NCBI GenBank assembly: GCA_014729235.1
Contig: WJKH01000029.1
Location: forward strand, 1 to 46,209
Direction of reading: 5' to 3'
Source of the DNA: Candidatus Dojkabacteria bacterium
Lineage (GTDB): Bacteria; Patescibacteriota; Dojkabacteria; SC72; WJKH01
Length of the DNA: 46,209 bases
The position numbers and the translations under genes are program-made. Under the pieces are notes generated by a model, which was not told the origin of the DNA, did no database searches, and saw nothing but the letters and a program-made list of their open reading frames with translations. The number at the start of each line of letters is the position of its first letter. Position 1 is the first letter of the stretch. Below are positions 17,378 to 27,356 of the stretch, one piece after another.

Positions 17378-18097
17378 CTACTCATCCAGAAACACAGCAC
17401 CACGATCACGAATTACGGCAAGCAAATCCTCATCCTGCTGATAATTATAAAACGGCAGATAAAACAATTCACGCCCCATAGACTCAAGAGAAGCAGAATC
17501 ATCCTTCATATAAAAACCCTGAACAGACATCTCAAGACTCCAAGTATCGGCAGCAAACTCATCCTTCTTCTGAATATCAACATTTTGAACAGTAATTAAA
17601 TACGGAGAAGACTCCTGCAAATCCTTTAAAAAACTCATAATATCATCATAAGAACCGCTATATTCCAATGGCCCGCTAACACTCGTTACAGAGCCGAATT
17701 CTGTACCTTCCTGCACAATATCGGCATTGCTGGCACGAATTGAATTTAATGTGAGAGACTTTTCCTGAGCCAGCTTGTCGACATAAAAAGCAAAATCTGC
17801 CACCTCCAGCTCCGTTGGAATCATTGTAGAAAAAAGCTTGTAATCAGACTTCAGAGCCACAGAATTCATTGACTGCAATTCTTCAAGCAACTTATCCATT
17901 TGCTTTTGATTGGATATGACCTCGTCCTTTTCCTGATTCATCTCCCGAGCATCACTGATCATAGGAATATACACAAAAATAACCAGCAGTAAAAAAATGC
18001 CAATACTCAAAATCGGGATAACAAGATCCCCAAGTTTAAAATTTCTCTCTTTCCCGGCTTGTGCAACAGCTGTTGTATCTCGCGATTTTCCTATCAT
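17378..18097 (-). CDS. pilO: PilO-like type IV pilus assembly protein
   Basis: Single N-terminal TM, coiled coil, position downstream of PilM/PilN; LEYSGSYDDIMSFLKDLQESSPYLITVQNVDI typical of PilO. Confidence 0.7.
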   Translation of the reverse strand: MIGKSRDTTAVAQAGKERNFKLGDLVIPILSIGIFLLLVIFVYIPMISDAREMNQEKDEVISNQKQMDKLLEELQSMNSVALKSDYKLFSTMIPTELEVADFAFYVDKLAQEKSLTLNSIRASNADIVQEGTEFGSVTSVSGPLEYSGSYDDIMSFLKDLQESSPYLITVQNVDIQKKDEFAADTWSLEMSVQGFYMKDDSASLESMGRELFYLPFYNYQQDEDLLAVIRDRGAVFLDE

Positions 18098-18111
18098 AAA
18101 TAGATTAGCTT

Positions 18112-19083
18112 CTAAAATGAACTAATGAAAAAATCATAATTTAAACTACCTTCAAATTCAAAACTTGTCTCATTTGGATCAGTGTTAAGAGACTCCAGAT
18201 TCACAGTCTCAATTGCGTCATCAATCGAAAGAAAATGCCAAAGCTTCGCTACCTGCTCGAGGTTATCAGCTTTGCCTTCAACTGAAAACGTAAGATTGGA
18301 GTGAATTTCAATTGCCTCAATTTCAGCCAGGTTTTGAGAAATCTCCTTCCAATAAGCCAAAACTCTTTCGTAAGGAATCGCTTCAGTCTGTATGTTTTTG
18401 TAAGTATCAAGCCTTTTTTTGATAAAAGAATTTTTGACTATAGTGGATTTGTACCCTTCAACACGCGATTCATAATCATTGTAAAGAATTCTTTTTTCCT
18501 TCTGTAACTCAGATTTGGTCAAAACATTGTAGCCAACAATTACCAATGAGATAACTACCAACAATAAAATTGCCAATGCAGCTCCTATATTGAAAGATGA
18601 CTTTGTTTCTTCAACCTTGATTTCCTCCTCAGTCATTGGAGGAATTAAATTGATCCCTTCACCCTTTACGATGTTCTCAAATTTTTCTTTAATCTTTGCA
18701 TTTTGAGATTCGGTTTCTTTGTCTTTTTTTCGATTCTTGCGGTTTTTGCGACGGCTGCGCCGTTTATTTTTACGTTTGTCTTTACCGGAATCGGATTCTA
18801 AATTTCCTCCAGACTGTACATCAGAGTTATCTTTAGCAGATGGTCCGGCATCTTCGGGACCGTTCTCTTTGATCGAGACTTCTAAATTACCACTCTCAGG
18901 GCTCCCTGATGCCGCTGAGTCACTGCTTACGCGAGAAACAGGGCTTTGCCCATCAGTGATAGATTGCGAACTTTGAGGAGTACTTGAAGAAGAAGCTGCA
19001 TTTGCCTGCGATCCGGCATTCACATCCTGAACAGCACTATTTTGATTTGTTGTATCAACGTTTGTATCTGCCACAAATCCCAA
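18112..19083 (-). CDS. pilN: PilN-like protein with long disordered/basic cytoplasmic N-terminus
   Basis: TM IGAALAILLLVVISLVIVGYNVL followed by coiled coil; between pilM and pilO; contains INLIPP motif (GINLIPPM). Confidence 0.7.
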   Translation of the reverse strand: MGFVADTNVDTTNQNSAVQDVNAGSQANAASSSSTPQSSQSITDGQSPVSRVSSDSAASGSPESGNLEVSIKENGPEDAGPSAKDNSDVQSGGNLESDSGKDKRKNKRRSRRKNRKNRKKDKETESQNAKIKEKFENIVKGEGINLIPPMTEEEIKVEETKSSFNIGAALAILLLVVISLVIVGYNVLTKSELQKEKRILYNDYESRVEGYKSTIVKNSFIKKRLDTYKNIQTEAIPYERVLAYWKEISQNLAEIEAIEIHSNLTFSVEGKADNLEQVAKLWHFLSIDDAIETVNLESLNTDPNETSFEFEGSLNYDFFISSF

Positions 19084-19092
19084 AATCTCAAG

Positions 19093-20127
19093 TTATTCTC
19101 GATCCTTAAGCCCCAAACCAACAGCTACAGAGAAAGAAGGCTTACTCTTTGATAAAGTCCCTTCAATCTTTTTGTTTATCTCAATATTTTGGAATGGGTC
19201 AGCAATTTTACAACCAATACTCAAGGCAGTCGTCAGATAAGATTCAAGCCCGGGAAGAAGAGCTCCATCGCCATTCAGCAGACATTTCGGAGGAGCACTT
19301 AGCAAAGTTTGAGATTTATAAAACTCAATACCTCGCAAAATTTCTGTAACAATTGACTGCATAATCGGATCGAGTGCAGTCACAATCTTTCCTTCAAGCA
19401 CATCCGGAGTTAAACCATAGTTTCTTTTATACTCCTCAGCCTGATTGTATTCAAAATTAAACTTATTCACAATTGCTTGCGTCAAAGAATCAGAACCTAT
19501 TGAAATACTTTGTGAAAACACTAGATATCCGTCATTCATAATTGACATATCAGTGCTTTGTGACCCAAAATCAAGCATCAGCAGATGCTTTTCACCTGTA
19601 GCTCGATACATAGCCCGTCCCATAGCAATTGATTCAGTTTCAATAGCCAGAGGATCAAGTCCGGCCTTTGAAACAACATTTACATAAATATCAACTATCT
19701 TCCTGGGAGCCGCTACCAGCAGCACTTTTTGCGCATCGCGAGCCTGATCGTAACCAACTTTAATAAAGCTCATCTGTACATCATCAATTGGAATTGGAAT
19801 ATACTGTTTTGCCTCATAATACACAGCGTTTTCAAGCTCCTTCTCTTTGATACCCACAAACTCAATAAATCTAGTAAAAACAGAGTATTCGGGCATCGCC
19901 ATAACAACTTTCTTATTTCGGATATTTGAAGAATCGTAGAGTGCTTTTAGAGCATCCGCCAATTTTTTCTGATGCGCTTCATCTTCACTATTAATAACCC
20001 CATGTGGAGTCGCCTGGCTTCCAAAGTTGACCAGTTTCGGCTTTTTAGTCCCAATATCATTTATCTGAATAGCTTTTACAGAGTGGTGTCCAAAATCTAA
20101 TCCTACGTGATCGGGCAGTTTTGACAT
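19093..20127 (-). CDS. pilM: PilM actin-like pilus assembly ATPase
   Basis: VGLDFGHHSVKAIQI, MLDFGSQSTDMSIMNDG, EYSVFTRFIEFVGIKEKELENAVYYEAKQYIPIPIDDV. Confidence 0.9.
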   Translation of the reverse strand: MSKLPDHVGLDFGHHSVKAIQINDIGTKKPKLVNFGSQATPHGVINSEDEAHQKKLADALKALYDSSNIRNKKVVMAMPEYSVFTRFIEFVGIKEKELENAVYYEAKQYIPIPIDDVQMSFIKVGYDQARDAQKVLLVAAPRKIVDIYVNVVSKAGLDPLAIETESIAMGRAMYRATGEKHLLMLDFGSQSTDMSIMNDGYLVFSQSISIGSDSLTQAIVNKFNFEYNQAEEYKRNYGLTPDVLEGKIVTALDPIMQSIVTEILRGIEFYKSQTLLSAPPKCLLNGDGALLPGLESYLTTALSIGCKIADPFQNIEINKKIEGTLSKSKPSFSVAVGLGLKDRE

Positions 20128-20192
20128 TTTCTTTATCGCTTAAAACTTAGGCATTACTAATTAGAATAGCATTATTGGATGATTATGTAAAT

Positions 20193-20270
20193 TAATGTGA
20201 GTTACAAAATTCAAAAATCAATAGAGCAATAATTTTTGAATTTCGAATACCCCATATTAACGATATTAAT
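20193..20270 (+). repeat. Interspersed repeat copy B (palindromic)
   Basis: TAATGTGAGTTA... with 12-bp perfect arms AAATTCAAAAAT (20207-20218) / ATTTTTGAATTT (20232-20243) around a loop containing ATAGAGCAAT. Confidence 0.8.
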
Positions 20271-20384
20271 CCGGAGTTTAAGCCTTCAAATCTTTCTTAT
20301 TGCATCTTTATTGTTGCATCCCTGGCCAAATATGAGACCAGTAAACATGGACATGGACCTGAATCATGAAACTCGAAAGTCTGT

Positions 20385-23300
20385 TTAGTAAGGCTTAAAA
20401 CCTATACCTTTTCTGTAAACATCAACACTATCTGTAAAGAACTCCCTCGAAATATACAAGTACCTCGGATCAAAGTGCACAGCAACAGAAGGAAACTCTA
20501 CATTATCACGTAATTTCAAAGAACGCTTAAACTCAACCGAAGGTGAAACCAATCCTAAACCAATCAAGCTGCCATCAACCCTCAAACCATCAGCAGTTTC
20601 ATTTGTTTCATCAGTAGCTTCAACACTCAAGTTGCCAAATGCCAGAAAATATCCCTGCAGCAAATCATAATTCGGTTTACTTGTAGGGGTCCCGCCCGAT
20701 TGAGACTGCCAGACTCCTTCCTGAATATTAATATCGCCTTGTGATATGAATATACATCCGTTTTTACTGAAATCTCCGGTTACATCAGTTTCAATATTTG
20801 AATTAATATTTAACGGTCCATTTGCAACAATAACTGCTGTCGGCAAATCACAAACAAATGCCTCGTTTCCGGGCGCTGCTCCATGTTCGACAGTCAAACC
20901 GGAATTTGCCCTGATCACACACTTTTCCTTACCCGCTGAACAAATATCTGAAGTGCTACCTGTACTTGCAGCATCAATAGTATCACCCGGTAAAACAACC
21001 TCATCATACTCATCAGGACTCTTGGAAATCTTTTCTGTTAAACCCACAATTAAATCATTATAGAGTAGGGCACCGGCAGTATTCTGGCCGGCAGAAAGCC
21101 TGATATAAGGATTGAAATACTTATTATCGTTTGTCCGCTCATAGACCTCGATTGCTGAAGGGCCGCTCGCTAACAATAATTCCGTTGACACTTGGACCTG
21201 ATCTTTTCTGAATTCAAAATTATCATAACCCGGCATAGCTAAAGTATCTGAATCATTACTGTCCAGAACAGGAAGTGCAACTGCACCTCCGCTATATACA
21301 AGCCCCGCTTTTGTTGTCATCCACGCACTTCCAATTACACCGCAAGACTGCCCGATACAGCTTGAGTCACTTTCAAATTCACCCGCATTGCATGCATTAT
21401 CTACAACTTCCATTTTAACTCCAAGCCTGCCTTCATCAACAGTCCCAATATCAATATCATAGTTTCCAATCAATCCACCTGGAAAACTTGTATCCTCCCA
21501 AATTGGAGATGAAGTATACGTGTATGAGCCGGGTCCTCCGACAGGAACATTAAACGTATTTCCATTATTTACAACTCTCATTGTCTGACTGCCGGCAGAG
21601 TAGGGCAGAGGTTCTGAACCGTCAGGAAAAAGTCCCCCAAATCCTTGAGAACGGAGGACAGCACCTGAGTTTTCAGTTATCCTCCAGGGAATTCTGAAAG
21701 TCTGCTTGTCCTGCACTTTAAATGATCCAAAATTTCCTGTAGGAGGCGTGAGATCTACAAACCAGCTTCCTGAGTTTACCCAGCCACTGTTGGAAAGTGC
21801 CATATCTTGAGCATATCCAAATACATTCAACGTCTGGCTGTCAAAGTTATATACAGGGTTATCAAAAAATTCAACTTCATACTCAATATCCAGATACGAT
21901 CCCCCAACAGCTCCTACGAAAGAATTTACTTTTATTTCGCCATAATTTGTTCCATTTCTTGCATCGCTGTAGACATTGCCGGTCCAGAGCGAAGGTGAGG
22001 TAAAAGTATTACCACCTCCATATATACTGTCCCCAGTTGAAGGAAAAGCCCAATCGTAATTTGCAAAACATCCAAGGACACTTCCGTTACATATAAAATC
22101 GTTCGCTGCAGCGTTGATATTAGCCCCATAACCCGCTCTGTTGTCACTTCCCAGTGTAGTAGAATTCGAAGAAAACTGCACATATCCGCCGGTCTGTCCC
22201 AACCTCACAAATTCACGATTTTTCCCATGAGTGTTAATTGTCTCAGTTGCAAGCCCCGTTCCCAATGGGTAGTAAAAATCATTTCCTAAATTCTCAGCCT
22301 CAACTGTAACACCATTTACCCTGATCTTATCTACCAACAATACTCTCCAACCCAAATCACATCCCGCACCACCGCCGGAGCTAAAGCAACATTGATCCTG
22401 GAAACGTATTTTGATCCTGTTTGGGGAGACTGAGTCAGACGTATTAAAAGCATACTGCATATAAGTATTTGGAACGTACCAACTGCGCACCACTTCGTCA
22501 TCGACCAGAAGCTCCATTTTAGCCTGCTGCGGATATGCAGAAGGATTGCAGTCTCCTGTTGATCTGCCAAATACGTTAATTTTAATCCTTGTTCCATCTT
22601 TTGTCATCTTATGAAGCGACTGATCAAGATTCAGCCACGAATGAGCCCCTCCCTGCATCCATATTCCGGCACTTACTATATCTCCAATTCCATCCGGATC
22701 ACTATATCGAACCGTTAAGGTTGCCGGATTGTTATCAGTACAAAGACTTGCCGGACCGTTATCAGTATCTGGTTCTGTCCCGGAAACACCATTTGGGGGA
22801 GTAACCGAAACAACAGTCGGAAGACAGTTTGTCCTGAATGTCTCCGGATCTGACCAGTCTGAATAACGATCATTGGATTTGTTACAAAAAGACGTTGGCG
22901 GCATACGATTAATTGCTCTTACACGCCAATTATACTCAGTGCATTCATCCAGCGCTGCTCCGTCATAATCAAATGATTGCCCATAAAATACATATTTATT
23001 GTAATATGATCCAATACTTGAAGGATCAAAGGTTACTCCATCCTCATATATAACAACCTGATAAGCGTGAAGCTGTCCGTCATCTAGTTCTCCATCTGGA
23101 CAATGTATCGCCGGCGAAATACAGGATTTTACATTGTAGCCCCAATCACCTGGCGCGTCCCATTCCAGACGAAATGTATTCACAGGTACAGCGCTGCCAC
23201 CCTGATAGCCATAAGTTAACCCTGTCGGGACTCCCGGATCTGTATAGCCAACAGAATTACATGCACAGACACACTCGCCGGTACCTGGAGTAGGAGTAGA

Positions 23301-23744
23301 ACCTGTCCCTCCCTGGTAACATGTAACTGTATTTCCACATGGATTACAGATTACTGTACATGAACTCGCACCGCCGCCGGGATTTGTAACCCCATAACCG
23401 GAAGGACATTCAGGCTGGCAGTAATAGTTATCACTACAAGACCCGTTGTTACAGGCACACCCTCTAGAAAGCTGATTACAGCTTCCGCCAGCACAAGTTG
23501 CCCCCCCATCAACAGTACAAGTATAACTAAAACCGTCACATGTCTGGCACCCTTTATCGTTGTCAACTATACATTCATAGCCTCCTGCATCTGGCATCTG
23601 AGCACAGCTGTAACAAGGCGGACACCCTGAAGAATTACAGTCCTCAGCAAAAGCCACGCCCACACCAACCACTGATAACAATCCGCATAGCAAAAATATC
23701 GAAAACCCAAATTGAAACTGTTTTAACCTCACGTTTATCTTCAT
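20385..23744 (-). CDS. Large secreted Cys-rich protein, candidate pilus-associated adhesin
   Basis: Signal peptide (FSIFLLCGLLSVVGVGVAFAEDC), ~30 Cys in the first ~165 residues, fibronectin-like/Ig-like middle, encoded within the pilus locus. Confidence 0.65.
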   Translation of the reverse strand: MKINVRLKQFQFGFSIFLLCGLLSVVGVGVAFAEDCNSSGCPPCYSCAQMPDAGGYECIVDNDKGCQTCDGFSYTCTVDGGATCAGGSCNQLSRGCACNNGSCSDNYYCQPECPSGYGVTNPGGGASSCTVICNPCGNTVTCYQGGTGSTPTPGTGECVCACNSVGYTDPGVPTGLTYGYQGGSAVPVNTFRLEWDAPGDWGYNVKSCISPAIHCPDGELDDGQLHAYQVVIYEDGVTFDPSSIGSYYNKYVFYGQSFDYDGAALDECTEYNWRVRAINRMPPTSFCNKSNDRYSDWSDPETFRTNCLPTVVSVTPPNGVSGTEPDTDNGPASLCTDNNPATLTVRYSDPDGIGDIVSAGIWMQGGAHSWLNLDQSLHKMTKDGTRIKINVFGRSTGDCNPSAYPQQAKMELLVDDEVVRSWYVPNTYMQYAFNTSDSVSPNRIKIRFQDQCCFSSGGGAGCDLGWRVLLVDKIRVNGVTVEAENLGNDFYYPLGTGLATETINTHGKNREFVRLGQTGGYVQFSSNSTTLGSDNRAGYGANINAAANDFICNGSVLGCFANYDWAFPSTGDSIYGGGNTFTSPSLWTGNVYSDARNGTNYGEIKVNSFVGAVGGSYLDIEYEVEFFDNPVYNFDSQTLNVFGYAQDMALSNSGWVNSGSWFVDLTPPTGNFGSFKVQDKQTFRIPWRITENSGAVLRSQGFGGLFPDGSEPLPYSAGSQTMRVVNNGNTFNVPVGGPGSYTYTSSPIWEDTSFPGGLIGNYDIDIGTVDEGRLGVKMEVVDNACNAGEFESDSSCIGQSCGVIGSAWMTTKAGLVYSGGAVALPVLDSNDSDTLAMPGYDNFEFRKDQVQVSTELLLASGPSAIEVYERTNDNKYFNPYIRLSAGQNTAGALLYNDLIVGLTEKISKSPDEYDEVVLPGDTIDAASTGSTSDICSAGKEKCVIRANSGLTVEHGAAPGNEAFVCDLPTAVIVANGPLNINSNIETDVTGDFSKNGCIFISQGDINIQEGVWQSQSGGTPTSKPNYDLLQGYFLAFGNLSVEATDETNETADGLRVDGSLIGLGLVSPSVEFKRSLKLRDNVEFPSVAVHFDPRYLYISREFFTDSVDVYRKGIGFKPY

Positions 23745-24952
23745 CTGGACAGTCCAACTAATAAATAAACCAGTAAGCTGTTATCAACGGTAGAGTAATT
23801 ATATCCATCATCGCCGTAAGTAGGCTCATAGAAAGCTCCGAAATTATTAATTGGGGAAGCAAATGCCTCATGATCATAATCAAAAAACTCCCTTTTAGCT
23901 TTTACAACAAAAGTCCCGCGATCAGCTAAATAGTTATCATAATACAACTCGCTGAACATCTCATTATAAAACATCCCGCATACAGCCATCGCATTTACAT
24001 CAGCAGTCGTTGATATTGCGTCACCGTTATTTCCGAATTCAGACGCAAATCGGATATACTTATCATTAGCTGTTGCTCTGTACAAATCCAGAAGAGCAAC
24101 CCCCAATATGCACTTCGTTGAGTCACCAAAAAACCGATTTTCTGCTGTCTCATTAACATAAATAGAAGCGGCTTGATTTGCGAAATACTCCGCACGCTCC
24201 AAGTAGTAATCATCCTCAGTCATTTTAAACTGAGCAGCCTCATCAGAAGCATACACAGCATAGCTTATTAATTCAGGCTCCTGCTCAGAAAGAGGGAATG
24301 ATTTGTCAGCGGTCTCATATATACTCCTGTCGCCAGTCAATACTGATTCAACATAATCATAATAACCCTCCTGCTCAGAGAAGTTTTCAGTAAAACCCTG
24401 CGACAAAAGAGGATTATAAACATTGCGGCTGCACATTTTCAGAGCCTTTTCGCGTATGGATTCAGAAACCTTGTCACTCAGATAAATTTCTTGAAGAAAT
24501 CGACAATTCCAGAAGTTTATCTGAAGTGTATCTACTTTGCTTTGATCCAGATACACATCCAGATCATTATCAATCTGTGCCAGATATTCTTTTGACTTGT
24601 CTTCGTCGCTGAACGCTTCAAAATGTTTAAATTTAGCCCAAATCACAGGAGCACCGGTCTGATTACTTTCCACAGCATTGCAATCCATCCCATCGTCTTC
24701 AATTTTACAAGTTACTTTGGCTAAATACCGACCACTTTTATCACGATTTTCATTCATCCAATCCAGTACTTTTACTGCAATTTCTTTATTGGTTGGCTCA
24801 GGAACAGGATCAGTAGTCAAATCTAACCACCAATCTCTGATATACGGAAAAGCGTAAACCAACCCAAGAGTCGCCGCTCCAAGCAGCACAACAAGTACAA
24901 CAACCCTCAGTAGATCTTTTTTTTGCAGCTTAATTTTCAACGCAGATATCAA
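23741..24952 (-). CDS. Single-pass extracytoplasmic protein, possibly alpha/alpha-toroid fold
   Basis: N-terminal TM VVVLVVLLGAATLGLVYAF; repeated helical segments with YAVYASDEAAQF and CILGVALLDLYRAT; stop overlaps start of downstream gene (ATGA). Confidence 0.55.
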   Translation of the reverse strand: MISALKIKLQKKDLLRVVVLVVLLGAATLGLVYAFPYIRDWWLDLTTDPVPEPTNKEIAVKVLDWMNENRDKSGRYLAKVTCKIEDDGMDCNAVESNQTGAPVIWAKFKHFEAFSDEDKSKEYLAQIDNDLDVYLDQSKVDTLQINFWNCRFLQEIYLSDKVSESIREKALKMCSRNVYNPLLSQGFTENFSEQEGYYDYVESVLTGDRSIYETADKSFPLSEQEPELISYAVYASDEAAQFKMTEDDYYLERAEYFANQAASIYVNETAENRFFGDSTKCILGVALLDLYRATANDKYIRFASEFGNNGDAISTTADVNAMAVCGMFYNEMFSELYYDNYLADRGTFVVKAKREFFDYDHEAFASPINNFGAFYEPTYGDDGYNYSTVDNSLLVYLLVGLSR

Positions 24953-24973
24953 CTCAAGTTAAAAAAGATTGCA

Positions 24974-25363
24974 CTAACCAAGCATAACTCGCTTAATCTC
25001 ATTTACTATGTCCTCGGAATTCAATTCTGATTTGATCAAGTATGATTTAGCCCCGATTTCGTAGGCCTCTTTAATAACTTTATCGCTAACCATAGCTGTC
25101 AATACAATAACAGGCATTTCTCCATATTTATCGGGGTTATCCTTGATATTCCTCAATACCTCAAGTCCATCAATGCCGGGCATCATTAAATCCAACAGCA
25201 CTAGATCAACTTTAGGCTTATTATCAATCAAAGCTTGCATTCCCTTATAGCCATCAGGGGCTTTTAATACCTTCCATCCCTGTGCTTCCAAAATCTCCGC
25301 ATATGATTCTAAAAGTGCCTCCTCATCTTCCATTATGAGGATAGTCTTCTTTTCTTCTGCCAT
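24974..25363 (-). CDS. CheY-like response regulator receiver domain
   Basis: TILIMEDEEALLESYAEIL, DLVLLDLMMPGIDGLEVL, PVIVLTAMVSDK, KSYLIKSE. Confidence 0.93.
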   Translation of the reverse strand: MAEEKKTILIMEDEEALLESYAEILEAQGWKVLKAPDGYKGMQALIDNKPKVDLVLLDLMMPGIDGLEVLRNIKDNPDKYGEMPVIVLTAMVSDKVIKEAYEIGAKSYLIKSELNSEDIVNEIKRVMLG

Positions 25364-25409
25364 CCCTTACTTTAATTAAAACTTAACTACTGACTTTTAA
25401 AAATCCCCA

Positions 25410-26357
25410 CTACTCATCTCCTACATACTTCAGATCTCCACTACTATTGTAAAGCACATAATCAAAAATTGAAAGGGCATTGTCACTCACTGGTATGCTG
25501 AAGTAACTTCCCTGAAAACTCGAGACATTCGTAGCCTTTGGTGTAACTCTTATCGCAACAGCATTATTGCATGAAACGGAAGAAGTCATCTGCATAGTAA
25601 CAGGCCCTGGTGCAGCAATAATTCTGATCTCATGCGGTTCATAATTTTTTCCGCCATAGCTCACGGCATCCAGAGTAAAGCTCCAGGCTCCATTTGTATC
25701 CCACCCGTAGTTACTTCCAAATGGTGAGTAAGTACCACCCGATAAACAACCTGGGCATATCCCGAAAATATCATCATTAGTGTGGTTTGAGCCAAAACCT
25801 GAAGTAGAGTAGGGCTTAATTTCTATCGGATTCCCGTCAACATCCTTAATCGCATATATTTTATGAACAACCAGCCCCCCACCATCAAAAACAAAATCAT
25901 ATGTGCAGCCGCTGTTCGCAGCATCTATCATAATTGAATAACTCTCATATTCAGGAATTGTAATACCATCCGGAAACTCATTATCTTTCGTAAAACAAAG
26001 TTCAACTTCAGACTCAGCCCCCTCGTTCAAATTCAGTACTTCCAAGTCCACCGAAACACCAAGCTCAGACTCAATTTCATCTCCATCCATACAATACTCA
26101 TCAACACTTTGAAGCTCTGGCAAAACAATACTCATCAGCTCATCACGATCAGTACTCTCAATCATTCTAATAATCGACTCAACTTCCTGAGAGGCTTCCG
26201 TTGAACGTTTCTCTCCGATGAGCCGCATCCTGTTTTTAATGTTGCGGGAGTAGAGTGCCAATGCAAGCACAATTCCTACTACAAGTATGATCATTATTAT
26301 CGGCAAGATCTGCCCGCTGTAATTTCTCTTTTTTCCCTTCATTTTTTGATTCTGCAT
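25410..26357 (-). CDS. PilX-like minor pilin/pilus-associated protein
   Basis: MQNQKMKGKKRNYSGQILPIIMIILVVGIVLALALYSRN: short basic N-terminus plus TM. Start at 26357 preferred; the ORF-track start at 26414 lies in the repeat. Confidence 0.6.
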   Translation of the reverse strand: MQNQKMKGKKRNYSGQILPIIMIILVVGIVLALALYSRNIKNRMRLIGEKRSTEASQEVESIIRMIESTDRDELMSIVLPELQSVDEYCMDGDEIESELGVSVDLEVLNLNEGAESEVELCFTKDNEFPDGITIPEYESYSIMIDAANSGCTYDFVFDGGGLVVHKIYAIKDVDGNPIEIKPYSTSGFGSNHTNDDIFGICPGCLSGGTYSPFGSNYGWDTNGAWSFTLDAVSYGGKNYEPHEIRIIAAPGPVTMQMTSSVSCNNAVAIRVTPKATNVSSFQGSYFSIPVSDNALSIFDYVLYNSSGDLKYVGDE

Positions 26358-26360
26358 ATT

Positions 26361-26583
26361 TAATTTGAGTAACGAAATAATTCTGCATGAAAAGGCGACT
26401 AGGACTTTTTGCAATAGTATTAGGTCATTCGTCCCTGCCCCCTGGCATATCTTAAACCTACCGGCTGCGCGCGCTTTTCAATTGCAGTCTTCTTTCTTAA
26501 CATAAATTAAAATTTTTAATATAAAGTATTCAAAATTCAAAAGTTATTGCTCTATGGATTTTTGAATTTCATAACTCAAATTA
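26361..26583 (-). repeat. Interspersed repeat copy D, full-length with terminal inverted repeats and structured core (26383-26487)
   Basis: Ends TAATTTGAGTAA (26361-26372) and TAACTCAAATTA (26572-26583) are inverted repeats with 1 mismatch; contains the B-type hairpin and the C-type core. Confidence 0.8.
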
Positions 26584-26588
26584 TTTGC

Positions 26589-27356
26589 CTATTCTATACT
26601 TAATTTCCCGGTTGACACCGCAATCTGCTTGTAATAAAGAGACTGCTCATCTTCACCATACCATTTATTTGATTTGCCGCCAATTTTCACGTCAAAATAA
26701 GTATTTTCGCCGCCAGCACTGTTAAAATTCAATATAAAATCAGCAAAATTTATTGTATCAGAATTCAGTATAATAACATTTTTCTTGTAATCAGCCTTGC
26801 TGCTGTCAAAACATAACTCAGGGGAATATCCATTGTCAACTGCATATGAAGTTTTAACCAGAAACCCTTGCTCAGGCTGAGGTGAAAAGTCATTTGGAGG
26901 AGAGTAACTCTGAGGAACTTTAAAATATCCAAAACAAATATATCTGTCACCGCCCGGCGGGAGAATATGAATCTCATTCGCAGCTCCTGAAGCTGCACTT
27001 GAGCTGTAAACTTGCTGTAGATTGGCCGTTGAGCTTGTTTCAATTGTCATACTGCCGGGATTCATAGAGCGAATGCTCTCACTTTGGTAGATTCGGACCT
27101 CATCAGCATCTGCCTGACTCAAAAACCGTTTCATAATTTCAAGTGAAGTATCAACCTCATCCCGAACCCGCAGCTTTACATCCGACCTCAGAGAAGCTCG
27201 TATCATAGCATTCAGGGTGACTGCTACCATCATCATGATCACCATCATAATCAAAATTGTCACTATCATTTCTATCAGTGTAAATGCTTCATATTTTCTC
27301 GGACTGCCGGGTTTTGTGCAGCTGCTTCGGTTGTTAAAACGAAAAATTTTATTCAT
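26589..27356 (-). CDS. Type IV pilin-like protein (PilW/GspJ-like)
   Basis: Prepilin motif KYEA|FTLIEMIVTILIMMVIMMMV; ATGA overlap with upstream gene (27354-27358). Confidence 0.75.
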   Translation of the reverse strand: MNKIFRFNNRSSCTKPGSPRKYEAFTLIEMIVTILIMMVIMMMVAVTLNAMIRASLRSDVKLRVRDEVDTSLEIMKRFLSQADADEVRIYQSESIRSMNPGSMTIETSSTANLQQVYSSSAASGAANEIHILPPGGDRYICFGYFKVPQSYSPPNDFSPQPEQGFLVKTSYAVDNGYSPELCFDSSKADYKKNVIILNSDTINFADFILNFNSAGGENTYFDVKIGGKSNKWYGEDEQSLYYKQIAVSTGKLSIE

